Shown here piece after piece: positions 6,432-12,537 of a stretch of DNA of 12,537 bases. The DNA comes from an uncultured Lachnospiraceae bacterium (GTDB lineage: Bacteria > Bacillota > Clostridia > Lachnospirales > Lachnospiraceae): the NCBI GenBank assembly GCA_949076555.1, contig CARUOB010000073.1, forward strand, positions 1-12,537. Reading direction: 5' to 3'. The translations under genes and the position numbers were made by a program. The notes beneath the pieces are model-generated. The model ran no database searches, had not been told where the DNA came from, and saw nothing but the letters and a program-made list of their open reading frames with translations. Position 1 is the first letter of the stretch; each line of letters starts with the position of its first letter.

Positions 6432-6457
6432 GGACGCAGGCCGTTTGGCTTGCGTCC
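6432..6457 (+). promoter_or_regulatory. 5'-terminal mRNA hairpin of the lipoprotein gene
   Basis: GGACGCAGGCC (6432-6442) pairs with GGCTTGCGTCC (6447-6457) through 11 bp with one G.U, loop GTTT. It sits between the predicted start and the ribosome site at 6469-6476. mRNA stabilisation is the likeliest role. Confidence 0.6.
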
Positions 6458-6479
6458 TCTGACGATACGGGAAAGGCAA

Positions 6480-7247
6480 ATGATAAAGATGCATGGAAAA
6501 AAAGTGAAATGCCTGTTGTTTACGCTATGCGCGGCCGCTTTGGTCGGATGCGGCGACGGGGCGGCTGTACATACAAGTGCGGAACTGTCTGAAACGGAGG
6601 CGGCGCTGTCTGAGGGCGGCGGGACAGCGGACGGAGAGGAAGAGACCGCGGCAGAAGACGGAGAGGAGACGGATGCGCCTGATACGGACGAAAATGCGGA
6701 GCCTGTCATGGAGGCAGATTTTATGGCCCCGGTGGAAATGGATGAAACGTTGAAAAACCAGCTCACGGAAGAGATGCTGGAAGAAAACGAGATGGACATT
6801 TCCGTGGTGGAGAGCGCACCCGTCACCAAGGGATGCAGTTTTACCCTGCCGGAAGCCTTTTCGGAGTCGGAGGATATCGAAGGCATGTATGTGACCAGAC
6901 GTTATCCCATCGACGCTTCCACGATATATTATGTGGCGCTTGGCAGAGACGTGGCGCTGCAGCTCATGACCGAGGAAACCTTCAAGGCGCAGGCGGAAGA
7001 AAATTTCCGCAAGGAGTACGGGGAAGAGATCGAGGTGACCATCGACAGTTTTGAGAGCATCCGGATAGACGGCTGTCCGGCTTTTCGCATTTTGTGCCAC
7101 TATCAGGTGGGAGACACGCAGATTTCGCAGTTGGAATATGCGATCAACGCGGACAAAAGCTATGTGATTACATACTCTCAGACTTCCGACTATGACCGTA
7201 TGGAAGAGTATGAGGCCAGCGCGGAGACGATTCATCTGGAATTTTAA
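6480..7247 (+). CDS. Lipoprotein of unknown function with acidic linker
   Basis: From ATG 6480 the protein has 255 residues. A basic N-terminus and hydrophobic stretch end in the lipobox LVGC, with the lipidated Cys at position 24, so it should be anchored outside the cytoplasmic membrane. Residues about 30-85 are rich in Glu, Asp, Ala and Gly and look like a flexible spacer. The C-terminal part (about 110-255) is a compact alpha/beta domain beginning near SFTLPEAFSESEDIEGMYVTRRYP. It recalls the PsbP/DcrB-like fold of small lipoproteins, but I cannot assign a family with confidence. GGGAAAGG (6469-6476) lies only 3 nt before ATG 6480 and 12 nt before ATG 6489. Either start leaves the signal peptide intact. 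It has its own promoter and 5' hairpin. Confidence 0.85.
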   Translation: MIKMHGKKVKCLLFTLCAAALVGCGDGAAVHTSAELSETEAALSEGGGTADGEEETAAEDGEETDAPDTDENAEPVMEADFMAPVEMDETLKNQLTEEMLEENEMDISVVESAPVTKGCSFTLPEAFSESEDIEGMYVTRRYPIDASTIYYVALGRDVALQLMTEETFKAQAEENFRKEYGEEIEVTIDSFESIRIDGCPAFRILCHYQVGDTQISQLEYAINADKSYVITYSQTSDYDRMEEYEASAETIHLEF

Positions 7248-7274
7248 AGACATATTTTGGAAATCTGATAAAAT
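7247..7274 (+). promoter_or_regulatory. Candidate promoter of the secreted protein gene
   Basis: AAGACA (7247-7252) and TAAAAT (7269-7274) are 16 nt apart, and TGA (7266-7268) gives an extended -10. The -35 is weak. The resulting leader, about 125 nt, contains the palindromes at 7315-7377. Confidence 0.4.
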
Positions 7275-7314
7275 CTGAATGTGCAGGCGGCGGTAAATTT
7301 TACAATCCTTCATG

Positions 7315-7377
7315 AGGTCATAAAAATTTATGACTTAGAGATGCTATTCCTATCGACACGTTTGTGTCGAGAAGCAT
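7315..7377 (+). promoter_or_regulatory. Paired palindromes in the leader of the secreted protein gene
   Basis: The first is AGGTCATAAA (7315-7324) / TTTATGACTT (7327-7336), 10 bp with a 2-nt gap, so it fits an operator better than an RNA hairpin. The second is TCGACAC (7353-7359) / GTGTCGA (7364-7370) with a GTTT loop, enclosed by ATGCT (7341-7345) / AGCAT (7373-7377). The ribosome site follows at 7394. No long T-run comes after either. Confidence 0.55.
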
Positions 7378-7407
7378 TGCACTTTTAAATGAAGGAGGAT
7401 GAAGGAA

Positions 7408-7971
7408 ATGAAAAAATTTGCAGCACTCGGTTTAGCGATGGCGCTCACGTTCTCTTCCAATGTATATGCGGCGGAGACGGTTGTGCCCGAGGACCGGTTT
7501 TCCGAACTGGAATCACTGGCGGAGGCGGCCGGAAAGACCCTTCCGGAGTATACTTCCAACGCGGTGAGCGGGGAGAAACTGTTTGTCAAAGACTGGAGCA
7601 CGAAGATCTCGGACATCGCTTCCGGAAGCGATATGTATATCGCGGGCGAGAAGACCAACGCGACCTGCGTGGTGGATAAAGTGGATTACCAGACAGCTCT
7701 CTACGCAGTGAAAAAGGGAAGGGACGTTGGCGGACAGGCGTTAGTGGCCGCGAAACTTTCCGCGCCGGGCGTGAATCTGGCAGACGCGCAGGTAAAGCTG
7801 TATGTGGAGGATATAAAGGCAGGCGACGCGATTTCCGTTTATAAGTGCGTGAAGGGCGAGTGGGAGCCTGTGGCCGTTACGGCGGTGACCGACGGTTATG
7901 TGCAGGCAGCTTTTGACTATCAGGGCATTTATGCGGTCATAAAGACGGACCCGGCGAAGCCTGTAAAATAA
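7408..7971 (+). CDS. Small secreted protein of unknown function
   Basis: Start ATG 7408 is chosen because GGAGG (7394-7398) lies 9 nt upstream, while the in-frame ATG at 7399 abuts it with no spacing. The 187-residue product begins MKKFAALGLAMALTFSSNVYA, a classic signal peptide with cleavage expected after VYA or AA. No sortase motif, lipobox or second membrane segment is visible, so it should be exported and released or loosely held. The C-terminal half, including GDAISVYKCVKGEWEPVAV and FDYQGIYAVI, looks like a beta-rich extracellular module similar in style to those in cell-wall proteins. I do not recognise a named family. It is bounded upstream by its own palindromic leader and downstream by the infC promoter, so it is probably monocistronic. 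No terminator hairpin was found after it. Confidence 0.8.
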   Translation: MKKFAALGLAMALTFSSNVYAAETVVPEDRFSELESLAEAAGKTLPEYTSNAVSGEKLFVKDWSTKISDIASGSDMYIAGEKTNATCVVDKVDYQTALYAVKKGRDVGGQALVAAKLSAPGVNLADAQVKLYVEDIKAGDAISVYKCVKGEWEPVAVTAVTDGYVQAAFDYQGIYAVIKTDPAKPVK

Positions 7972-8003
7972 AATAGAAAAAACAGCTCCATTAAAAAAAG
8001 CGG

Positions 8004-8033
8004 TTGACATATACATGCACTGTATGATATAGT
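8004..8033 (+). promoter_or_regulatory. Promoter of the infC-rpmI-rplT operon
   Basis: A perfect TTGACA (8004-8009) is followed after 18 nt by TATAGT (8028-8033). TGA (8025-8027) directly before the -10 makes it an extended -10. Start is expected near 8040. Inverted repeat GTTGACA (8003-8009) / TGTCAAC (8033-8039) brackets the promoter. Confidence 0.82.
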
Positions 8034-8038
8034 GTCAA

Positions 8039-8190
8039 CTGTGCGAGAGCACAGACAACCAAGCAGAGCATCCGCTCTCACCTTGCAACGATTTCAGTTC
8101 GCAAGCGTTCATAGCCTGTTTCGCGCCGTCAGGCGCAAGTTTTATTGGGCATTTATGAGCGGGTGGATAGCAAGGCTGTCCGCTTTTTTT
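8039..8190 (+). promoter_or_regulatory. Ribosomal protein L20 leader (autoregulatory attenuator)
   Basis: Upstream of infC-rpmI-rplT, Firmicutes carry an mRNA leader bound by L20, which represses its own operon by promoting termination. Here the leader opens with CTGTGC/GCACAG around a GAGA loop (8039-8054). It then has AGAGC (8065-8069) / GCTCT (8074-8078) and GCGCC (8123-8127) / GGCGC (8132-8136). A long-range helix pairs ATCCGCTC (8070-8077) with GAGCGGGT (8157-8164). This excludes both the small hairpin and the base of the terminator at 8163-8190, so it fits the antiterminator. L20 binding is inferred from position and architecture. Confidence 0.8.
8163..8190 (+). terminator. Attenuator terminator of the infC operon
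   Basis: GTGGATAGC (8163-8171) pairs with GCTGTCCGC (8175-8183) across an AAG loop, followed by seven T (8184-8190). It ends the leader before the first cistron and is the likely target of L20-dependent control. Confidence 0.88.
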
Positions 8191-8191
8191 G

Positions 8192-8318
8192 CGCGTATAA
8201 GCAGAGTCAGAAAGCGTCAGAGTCCGGAAGGCATGCTTGCATGCAGGACGGAATATGACGATTTATGACGAGCAACGCGAACGAAAAATGCGAAGCATTT
8301 TGAGTCTGCTTATACGCG
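8192..8318 (+). repeat. 127-nt multibranched inverted repeat before infC
   Basis: The arms CGCGTATAAGCAGA (8192-8205) and TCTGCTTATACGCG (8305-8318) are perfectly complementary over 14 bp. Inside are TCCG/CGGA around GCATGC-TT-GCATGC (within about 8222-8256) and AAAATGC (8285-8291) / GCATTTT (8295-8301) with a GAA loop. It lies between the attenuator and the infC ribosome site. It may be a second leader domain or an inserted miniature element with terminal inverted repeats. Confidence 0.65.
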
Positions 8319-8342
8319 TGGCAGAGAAGAAAGTTTTCTTAT

Positions 8343-8359
8343 GGGAGGGTAAAACAATT
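8343..8359 (+). promoter_or_regulatory. Ribosome site and AUU start of infC
   Basis: GGGAGGG (8343-8349) is 7 nt before ATT (8357-8359). No in-frame ATG or GTG with a ribosome site lies near the conserved N-terminus. AUU is the well-known non-standard start of infC in many bacteria and lets IF3 limit its own translation. Confidence 0.88.
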
Positions 8360-8863
8360 AGCGACTTATTTATCAATGAGCAGATCAGAGACAGAGAAGT
8401 ACGGGTGATTGGCGTAGACGGGGAACAGCTCGGTGTTATGCCAACAAGGGACGCGATGAGACTTGCAGAAGAAGCGGGAGTGGATCTGGTAAAGATCGCG
8501 CCTACGGCGAAGCCTCCTGTTTGCAAGATTGTGGACTACGGCAAGTTTAAGTATGAACAGGCCAGAAAAGACAAGGAAGCAAAGAAAAAGCAGAAGATCG
8601 TTGAGATCAAGGAGATCCGGCTGTCTCCGAATATCGACACCAACGATTTGAACACGAAAGTGAATGCTGCCAGAAAGTTTATCAGCAAGGGTGACAGAGT
8701 GAAAGTTACCTTGCGTTTCCGCGGTCGTGAGATGGCGCACATGAATACGAGCAAGCATATTTTGGACGACTTTGCGGAGGCTCTTTCCGACATCGCGGTG
8801 ATGGATAAGGCACCGAAGGTGGAAGGCAGAAGCATGACCATGTTTTTAGCTGAGAAGCGCTGA
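8357..8863 (+). CDS. infC: Translation initiation factor IF-3
   Basis: IF-3 binds the 30S subunit, keeps 50S away and checks the start codon and initiator tRNA. From the AUU start the product has 168 residues, the normal length. The N-domain begins ISDLFINEQIRDREVRVI and contains KPPVCKIVDYGKFKYEQ (52-68). A Lys-rich linker lies at about 70-80, and the C-domain includes EIRLSPNIDTNDL and RFRGREMAH (120-128). An upstream in-frame ATG at 8237 would add 40 residues from the leader stem-loop and has no family support, so it is rejected. It is first in the infC-rpmI-rplT operon. Control is expected at three points: promoter, L20 attenuator and AUU feedback. A small GATATC dyad (8884-8889 / 8896-8901) lies in the gap to rpmI. 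Confidence 0.97.
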   Translation: MSDLFINEQIRDREVRVIGVDGEQLGVMPTRDAMRLAEEAGVDLVKIAPTAKPPVCKIVDYGKFKYEQARKDKEAKKKQKIVEIKEIRLSPNIDTNDLNTKVNAARKFISKGDRVKVTLRFRGREMAHMNTSKHILDDFAEALSDIAVMDKAPKVEGRSMTMFLAEKR

Positions 8864-8937
8864 GCGCTCGGTTAAAATAAATGATATCCCGGGTTGATAT
8901 CTCGTAACAGGAATAAAAATACAGGAGGAACAGTAAA

Positions 8938-9135
8938 ATGCCGAAAATGAAAACCAGCAGAGCTGCTGCAAAACGTTTCAAGGTAACCGGAACGGGTAAG
9001 TTAAAGAGAAATAAAGCGTATAAGCGCCATATCTTGACCAAGAAGACAAGAAAGAACAAGAGAAATCTCAGAAAGCCTGCGATGACCGATAAGACGAATG
9101 TAAAGAGCATGAAGAAGATTCTGCCTTATCTGTAA
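8938..9135 (+). CDS. rpmI: 50S ribosomal protein L35
   Basis: This 65-residue, very basic protein begins MPKMKTSRAAAKRFKVTGTGKLKR, the bL35 signature, and continues with KRHILTKKT and RKPAMTDKTNVKSMKKILPYL. Length and charge match the family. L35 is a late-assembling component of the large subunit. AGGAGG (8923-8928) is 9 nt before ATG. It lies 74 nt after infC and 44 nt before rplT, the conserved bacterial order, so all three should share one mRNA controlled by the leader. Confidence 0.98.
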   Translation: MPKMKTSRAAAKRFKVTGTGKLKRNKAYKRHILTKKTRKNKRNLRKPAMTDKTNVKSMKKILPYL

Positions 9136-9179
9136 GACGGGCATAGACGAGGGAGTTTGAAATTTAGGAGGGAAAAGAC

Positions 9180-9536
9180 ATGGCAAGAATAAAAGGCGGT
9201 ATGAACGCCAAAAAGAAACATAACAGAGTGTTAAAACTTGCGAAAGGTTACAGAGGCGCAAGATCAAAGCAGTACAGAGTGGCAAAACAGTCCGTGATGA
9301 GAGCGCTGGCATCATCTTATGCCGGAAGAAAAGAGAGAAAGCGTCAGTTCAGACAGCTCTGGATCGCACGTATCAATGCGGCGGCAAGAATGAACGGTCT
9401 GTCCTACAGCAAATTTATGTACGGCCTGAAAAATGCGGGCATTGACATGAACAGAAAGATGCTTGCGGAGATGGCGGTTAACGATGCGACAGGCTTTACC
9501 AGTCTGGCGGAGGTTGCGAAAGCAAATCTGAAATAA
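9180..9536 (+). CDS. rplT: 50S ribosomal protein L20
   Basis: The 118-residue product is bL20, beginning MARIKGGMNAKKKHNRVLKLAKGYRGARS and containing SYAGRKERKRQFRQLWIARINAAARMNGLSYSKFMYGLK. The basic helical N-terminal extension threads into 23S rRNA during early 50S assembly, and the globular C-domain follows from about residue 60. In Firmicutes L20 also binds the leader of its own operon and represses it, matching the attenuator at 8039-8190. AGGAGGG (9166-9172) is 7 nt before ATG. It is the last gene of the operon, followed by a hairpin and T-rich tail at 9550-9581. Confidence 0.98.
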   Translation: MARIKGGMNAKKKHNRVLKLAKGYRGARSKQYRVAKQSVMRALASSYAGRKERKRQFRQLWIARINAAARMNGLSYSKFMYGLKNAGIDMNRKMLAEMAVNDATGFTSLAEVAKANLK

Positions 9537-9549
9537 GTATGAAAAATGA

Positions 9550-9581
9550 GGGCATGGCGTATACGTCGTGTCCTTTCTCTT
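9550..9581 (+). terminator. Terminator of the infC-rpmI-rplT operon
   Basis: Bases 9550-9561 can pair with 9562-9573 in a near-perfect palindrome that includes three G.U pairs and centres on GTATAC. The pyrimidine tail TTTCTCTT (9574-9581) follows. The tail is interrupted by C, so it is a moderate terminator. Confidence 0.65.
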
Positions 9582-9586
9582 CATAA

Positions 9587-9698
9587 TGTGAGAAGTACTT
9601 CTGGCTGCTCACAGCAAAGGCTGTTTCGCAAAGTCAGCAAGCTGACGTGGAAGTACTAAGTCTCACACAGGAGAATGCCCAAAGTACGGGCATTCTCC
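9587..9698. repeat. Multibranched palindromic element between rplT and pepD
   Basis: An outer stem of TGTGAGA (9587-9593) / TCTCACA (9661-9667) continues, after an AAG bulge, into AGTACTTC (9594-9601) / GAAGTACT (9650-9657). It encloses two perfect hairpins: ACAGC (9611-9615) / GCTGT (9620-9624) and GTCAG (9633-9637) / CTGAC (9642-9646), giving a three-way junction. A separate perfect 11-bp hairpin follows, GGAGAATGCCC (9670-9680) / GGGCATTCTCC (9688-9698). There is no T-run. It may be a structured RNA leader of pepD or a mobile palindromic element. Confidence 0.65.
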
Positions 9699-9736
9699 GC
9701 ACGGAATCTAAAGAGTACAGAAAACAGGAGGCCTTT

Positions 9737-11197
9737 ATGGGAGTATTGGACGGATTACAGCCGCAGCGCGTGTTTCATTTCTTCGAGGAGATCAGCCGCA
9801 TTCCTCACGGCTCGGGAAATACCGGAGCCATCAGCGATTATCTGAAAGCCTTTGCGGAAAAGAGAAATCTTTTTTGCATACAGGATGCGCTTGGCAATAT
9901 CATTATCATTAAGGATGCTTCTCCTGAAAGAGAAGAGGAGGAGCCTTATATCCTGCAGGCGCATATGGATATGGTGGCGGTGAGCGCGCCTGACGCAAAG
10001 ATTGATATGAAAAAGGAACCGCTCAGACTGAAAGTGGAAAACGGCAGAATTTTTTCCGAGGGAACCAGCCTTGGCGGAGACGACGGGATCGGCGTGGCGT
10101 ACTGCCTGGCGGTTTTGGAGGAAGATTCACTTTCCCTGCCCCGTCTGGAAGTGATTCTGACGGTGGATGAGGAGACAGGCATGGAAGGCGCCACAGACAT
10201 TGATCTTTCTATGCTGCGCGGAAGACGCATGATCAATCTGGATCAGGAGGAGGAAGGCATCTTTATTACAAGCTGTGCGGGCGGCGCCAGAGTGGATGTG
10301 GAGATGCCCATGGAGATGGAAAATGCGCCGGGAGAAGCGTACCGGATGATCACATTTCGAATGGCAGGGCTTGCGGGCGGCCATTCGGGTATGGAAATCG
10401 GAAAAGGGCTTGGCAATGCCAACCGGCTTTTGGGTGCGTTTCTTGGCCGTCTTTCCCAGCGCTATGATATCCGGCTTGTCCGTATGAACGGGGGACTCGC
10501 GGACAACGCAATCCCGAGAGAGGCGGCAGCCGAGGTTTTGGTGCGCGGAGAGGATGTGCAGGAGATTCTGTCATATGCCCAGACGGAGGAGCAGAAGGTC
10601 AGAGAGGAATTACAGGAAAAGGAACCGGGCTTCTTCTTGGAAAAACTCTGCCACGACAGTATAGTTTCTGAAAAAGTTTACACGAAAAAGAGTACGGCGG
10701 AGGCGTTTGCCTGCATTTGTAAACTGCCAAACGGTGTGATCGATATGAGCGGGGATGTGGAAGGACTGGTGGAAACATCTTTAAATCTGGGCGTTATGTC
10801 TTTGCAGGAAGACGGCTTGCGCCTGTCCTACGCGGTCAGGAGCAGTGTGGATCAGTCAAGGGAAAATTTGTGCAGACATATGCAGCAGACCGCAGAGCAA
10901 AACGGCGCAAAGGCATCTGTCAGAAACGCGTATCCCGGCTGGGCTTACAGAAAGGATTCGCCCCTGCGTGACAGCATGGTGCGGATTTATGAGAAAATGT
11001 ACGGCAAGGAGCCGGTTTTGGAGGCCATTCACGCAGGGCTGGAGTGCGGTATTTTGTCCGGTAAGATTCCTGATTTGGACTGTGTCAGCATCGGGCCGGA
11101 TCTCCAGAACGTGCATACGGCCGAGGAGAGCATGGACATTGCGTCTGTGGGCCGGGTCTGGGACTATCTCATAGCGGTTTTAAAACAGGGCACATGA
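9737..11197 (+). CDS. pepD: M20C aminoacyl-histidine dipeptidase (PepD)
   Basis: This is a cytosolic zinc dipeptidase that splits Xaa-His and related dipeptides for amino acid recovery. The product has 486 residues, normal for the family. Visible motifs are LQAHMDMV (His76, Asp78), GGDDGIG with the bridging Asp115, TVDEETGMEGA with Glu145-Glu146, and NLDQEEEG with Asp169. A dimerisation domain (about 185-390) includes GLAGGHSG. The C-terminal HAGLECG and VHTAEE supply the final ligand and close the active site. LDQEEEG in place of the more usual LDSEEEG is a minor difference. The start is ATG 9737, with AGGAGG (9726-9731) 5 nt upstream. A GTG at 9647 would add 30 residues encoded by hairpin sequence and is rejected. 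I found no clear promoter in the 200 nt upstream, which instead holds structured repeats. Confidence 0.96.
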   Translation: MGVLDGLQPQRVFHFFEEISRIPHGSGNTGAISDYLKAFAEKRNLFCIQDALGNIIIIKDASPEREEEEPYILQAHMDMVAVSAPDAKIDMKKEPLRLKVENGRIFSEGTSLGGDDGIGVAYCLAVLEEDSLSLPRLEVILTVDEETGMEGATDIDLSMLRGRRMINLDQEEEGIFITSCAGGARVDVEMPMEMENAPGEAYRMITFRMAGLAGGHSGMEIGKGLGNANRLLGAFLGRLSQRYDIRLVRMNGGLADNAIPREAAAEVLVRGEDVQEILSYAQTEEQKVREELQEKEPGFFLEKLCHDSIVSEKVYTKKSTAEAFACICKLPNGVIDMSGDVEGLVETSLNLGVMSLQEDGLRLSYAVRSSVDQSRENLCRHMQQTAEQNGAKASVRNAYPGWAYRKDSPLRDSMVRIYEKMYGKEPVLEAIHAGLECGILSGKIPDLDCVSIGPDLQNVHTAEESMDIASVGRVWDYLIAVLKQGT

Positions 11198-11201
11198 TTT
11201 G

Positions 11202-11230
11202 TAGACAGATATTGACAGAAATGGTATAAA
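11202..11230 (+). promoter_or_regulatory. Promoter of the GGDEF-EAL gene
   Basis: TAGACA (11202-11207) and TATAAA (11225-11230), each 5/6, are 17 nt apart with TGG (11222-11224) as an extended -10. An overlapping alternative is TTGACA (11212-11217) with TAGAGT (11235-11240), also 17 nt apart. Either would make the gene independent of pepD. Confidence 0.6.
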
Positions 11231-11294
11231 ATCGTAGAGTATAGGTATTAAGGATTATTCTAGGGGAAATATATAGTGCAAGGTGAAAACGGCT

Positions 11295-12537
11295 ATGAAA
11301 GATATATTGACGGGATTAGACCAGTATGAAGTTTTTCTGCAGAAGTTGGAGAAAGAACTGGAGCAGATCGGCGATGACCGGATTATCATCGTATATACGG
11401 ATATTAAGCATTTTAAGTATATCAACGACACCTATGGCTATAAAGTGGGAGATGCCCTCCTGCGGGATTTTGTAGATGAATTTATGGGGAAAACGGATAT
11501 CATTGTCGGCGCGTCCAGAGTGTATTCCGACAATTTCGTGGTGGCCAACAGAGTTTCTCCCGATTACTATACCAACGAAGAATTTCGAGAGTTGATTCAT
11601 AAGCTGAATCAGGAGCGGGAGGCAAAATTCCGTGAGAAATATCTGAACAGCAGATTGCAGTTTTGCACAGGGATTAGCGTGATTGATAAAAACAGCCGCA
11701 GCCTGGATGCGGAGACCGCGGTTTCCAACGCCAATCTTGCGAGAAAAGTGGCCAAGGAGATGGAGCATGACAGTTGCGTGCTCTTTGACCAGAGTATGAT
11801 GGAGGGGATCAAGCGGGAAGTGGAAATCACATCCTCCATTCCCAAGGCGCTGGCGCAGAAAGAGTTTAAAGTCTATTTCCAGCCTAAAATCGATACGGAT
11901 ACGCTGGAGCTGATCGGGGCGGAGGCTCTGGTGCGCTGGCAGAAGCCGGACGGCAGTTTTGTTTATCCGGATGAGTTCATTCCGCTGATTGAGCGGAGCG
12001 GACAGGTTATAGACGTGGATTATTATGTATACAGAAAAGTTTTCAGTTTCCTTGCCAGACGCCTGAAGGAAGGGAAAAAGGTGGTGCCTGTTTCCGTAAA
12101 CGTGTCCAGAGTGCATTTACAGAAAATGCATATTCTGGAGTATGTGAAGGAGCTGCTTGAGGAGTTTCAGATTCCCTGTTCGCTGGTGGAATTTGAACTG
12201 ACGGAAAGCATTTATCTGGACAACACGGAGCAGGCGTTGGAACTGATCAAAGGTTTACATAATTTGGGAATAAAAGTGTCCATGGACGATTTCGGTTCCG
12301 GCTATTCTTCCTTAAATCTGCTCAGCAAACTGCCCATCGACATTATCAAGCTGGACAGAGTATTCCTGAAAGAGGGCGAGATGCAGGAGAGCGACAGGAT
12401 CATCATTTCCTGTGTGGTGGATATGGCGAAAAAGCTGAAAATCACCTCCCTCTGTGAGGGTGTGGAAACACTGGAGCAGAGTAACTATTTGAAGGAAGTT
12501 GGCTGCCAGATGCAGCAGGGATTCTATTTCTCCAGAC
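11295..12537 (+). CDS. Degenerate GGDEF-EAL cyclic di-GMP phosphodiesterase, partial
   Basis: The open frame begins at ATG 11295, with AAGGTG (11279-11284) 10 nt upstream, and runs off the window after 414 residues. Residues about 28-165 form a GGDEF domain, with TDIKHFKYINDTYGYKVGDALL. The active-site loop reads RVYSDNF (75-81) where a cyclase has GGDEF, so diguanylate cyclase activity is very unlikely. Residues about 175-414 form an EAL domain with every key element: EALVRW (Glu210), SVNVS (Asn269), ELTES (Glu304), DDFGSGYSSL (Asp331-Asp332), IKLDR (Lys352), CEGVE (Glu388) and QQGF. It should therefore cleave c-di-GMP. The N-terminus has no membrane segment or PAS/REC sensor, so the degenerate GGDEF domain may itself sense GTP or a partner. 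Only the extreme C-terminus is missing. Confidence 0.93.
   Translation, partial: MKDILTGLDQYEVFLQKLEKELEQIGDDRIIIVYTDIKHFKYINDTYGYKVGDALLRDFVDEFMGKTDIIVGASRVYSDNFVVANRVSPDYYTNEEFRELIHKLNQEREAKFREKYLNSRLQFCTGISVIDKNSRSLDAETAVSNANLARKVAKEMEHDSCVLFDQSMMEGIKREVEITSSIPKALAQKEFKVYFQPKIDTDTLELIGAEALVRWQKPDGSFVYPDEFIPLIERSGQVIDVDYYVYRKVFSFLARRLKEGKKVVPVSVNVSRVHLQKMHILEYVKELLEEFQIPCSLVEFELTESIYLDNTEQALELIKGLHNLGIKVSMDDFGSGYSSLNLLSKLPIDIIKLDRVFLKEGEMQESDRIIISCVVDMAKKLKITSLCEGVETLEQSNYLKEVGCQMQQGFYFSR
12253..12262 (-). repeat. TTATGTAAAC motif copy (others at 1471, 4292, 4549, 5360, 5420)
   Basis: The same 10-mer occurs on the + strand at 1471-1480, 4292-4301, 4549-4558, 5360-5369 and 5420-5429, and here on the - strand. 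The copies at 1463-1480 and 4541-4558 match over 17 of 18 bases. The copies at 1470-1485 and 5419-5434 match over 15 of 16. This copy lies in conserved EAL coding sequence and may be chance. Confidence 0.6.

Noticed and set aside
6432..6457. Intrinsic terminator
   Set aside because: The hairpin has no T-run and lies just after a promoter, so it fits a 5' mRNA structure.
8237..8356. Upstream ATG start of infC adding 40 residues
   Set aside because: The extension is encoded by leader stem-loop sequence, lacks a ribosome site and is unlike IF-3. The AUU at 8357 has a good site.
9647..9736. GTG start for pepD
   Set aside because: It translates the palindromic element and lacks a ribosome site, while ATG 9737 has AGGAGG at 5 nt.

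Overview
The window looks like chromosome from a mid-GC member of the Firmicutes, class Clostridia, most likely Lachnospiraceae. The reasons are the infC-rpmI-rplT operon behind an L20-type leader, a T-box-controlled thrS, strong AGGAGG ribosome sites, consensus sigma-A promoters, and DUF1540 and stand-alone SEC-C proteins typical of that group. This placement is inferred from gene content and was not tested by a search. Every gene I can support lies on the + strand.

Region 1 (about 1-835) is a complete, AT-rich type III toxin-antitoxin locus of the CptIN class. It has a near-perfect promoter (82-110), a 5' hairpin, two 45-nt antitoxin RNA repeats (141-230), a strong hairpin with almost no U-tract (235-270), and the ToxN-fold toxin gene (294-830). 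Four of the five differences between the repeats lie inside the repeat. Two of them keep pairing in an H-type pseudoknot, one by a C-G to U-A double change and one by U.G to C-G. This makes the RNA fold more than a guess.

Region 2 (about 838-5923) holds a SEC-C metal-binding protein, a palindromic repeat-like block (1471-1612), a threonine T-box (about 1644-1899) controlling a divergent-type threonyl-tRNA synthetase, and a GT-C membrane glycosyltransferase. The glycosyltransferase carries an in-frame 3 x 36-bp tandem repeat and four copies of a 10-mer that recurs six times in the window.

Region 3 (about 5924-7971) is accessory: a two-module DUF1540 Cys-rich protein, a lipoprotein with an acidic linker, and a secreted protein with a signal peptide. 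The last two have candidate promoters and hairpins upstream.

Region 4 (about 8004-9581) is the translation operon: extended -10 promoter, L20 leader with competing antiterminator and terminator helices, a further 127-nt stem-loop, infC starting at AUU, rpmI, rplT and a terminator.

Region 5 (9587-12537) contains a multibranched palindromic element, the M20C dipeptidase gene pepD, and a GGDEF-EAL protein cut by the window end. Its GGDEF site is degenerate and its EAL residues are intact, so it is probably a cyclic di-GMP phosphodiesterase.

The best candidate for a special system is the CptIN-like locus. The repeated TTATGTAAAC motif, the palindromic blocks and the recurring 5'-terminal hairpins are secondary leads.
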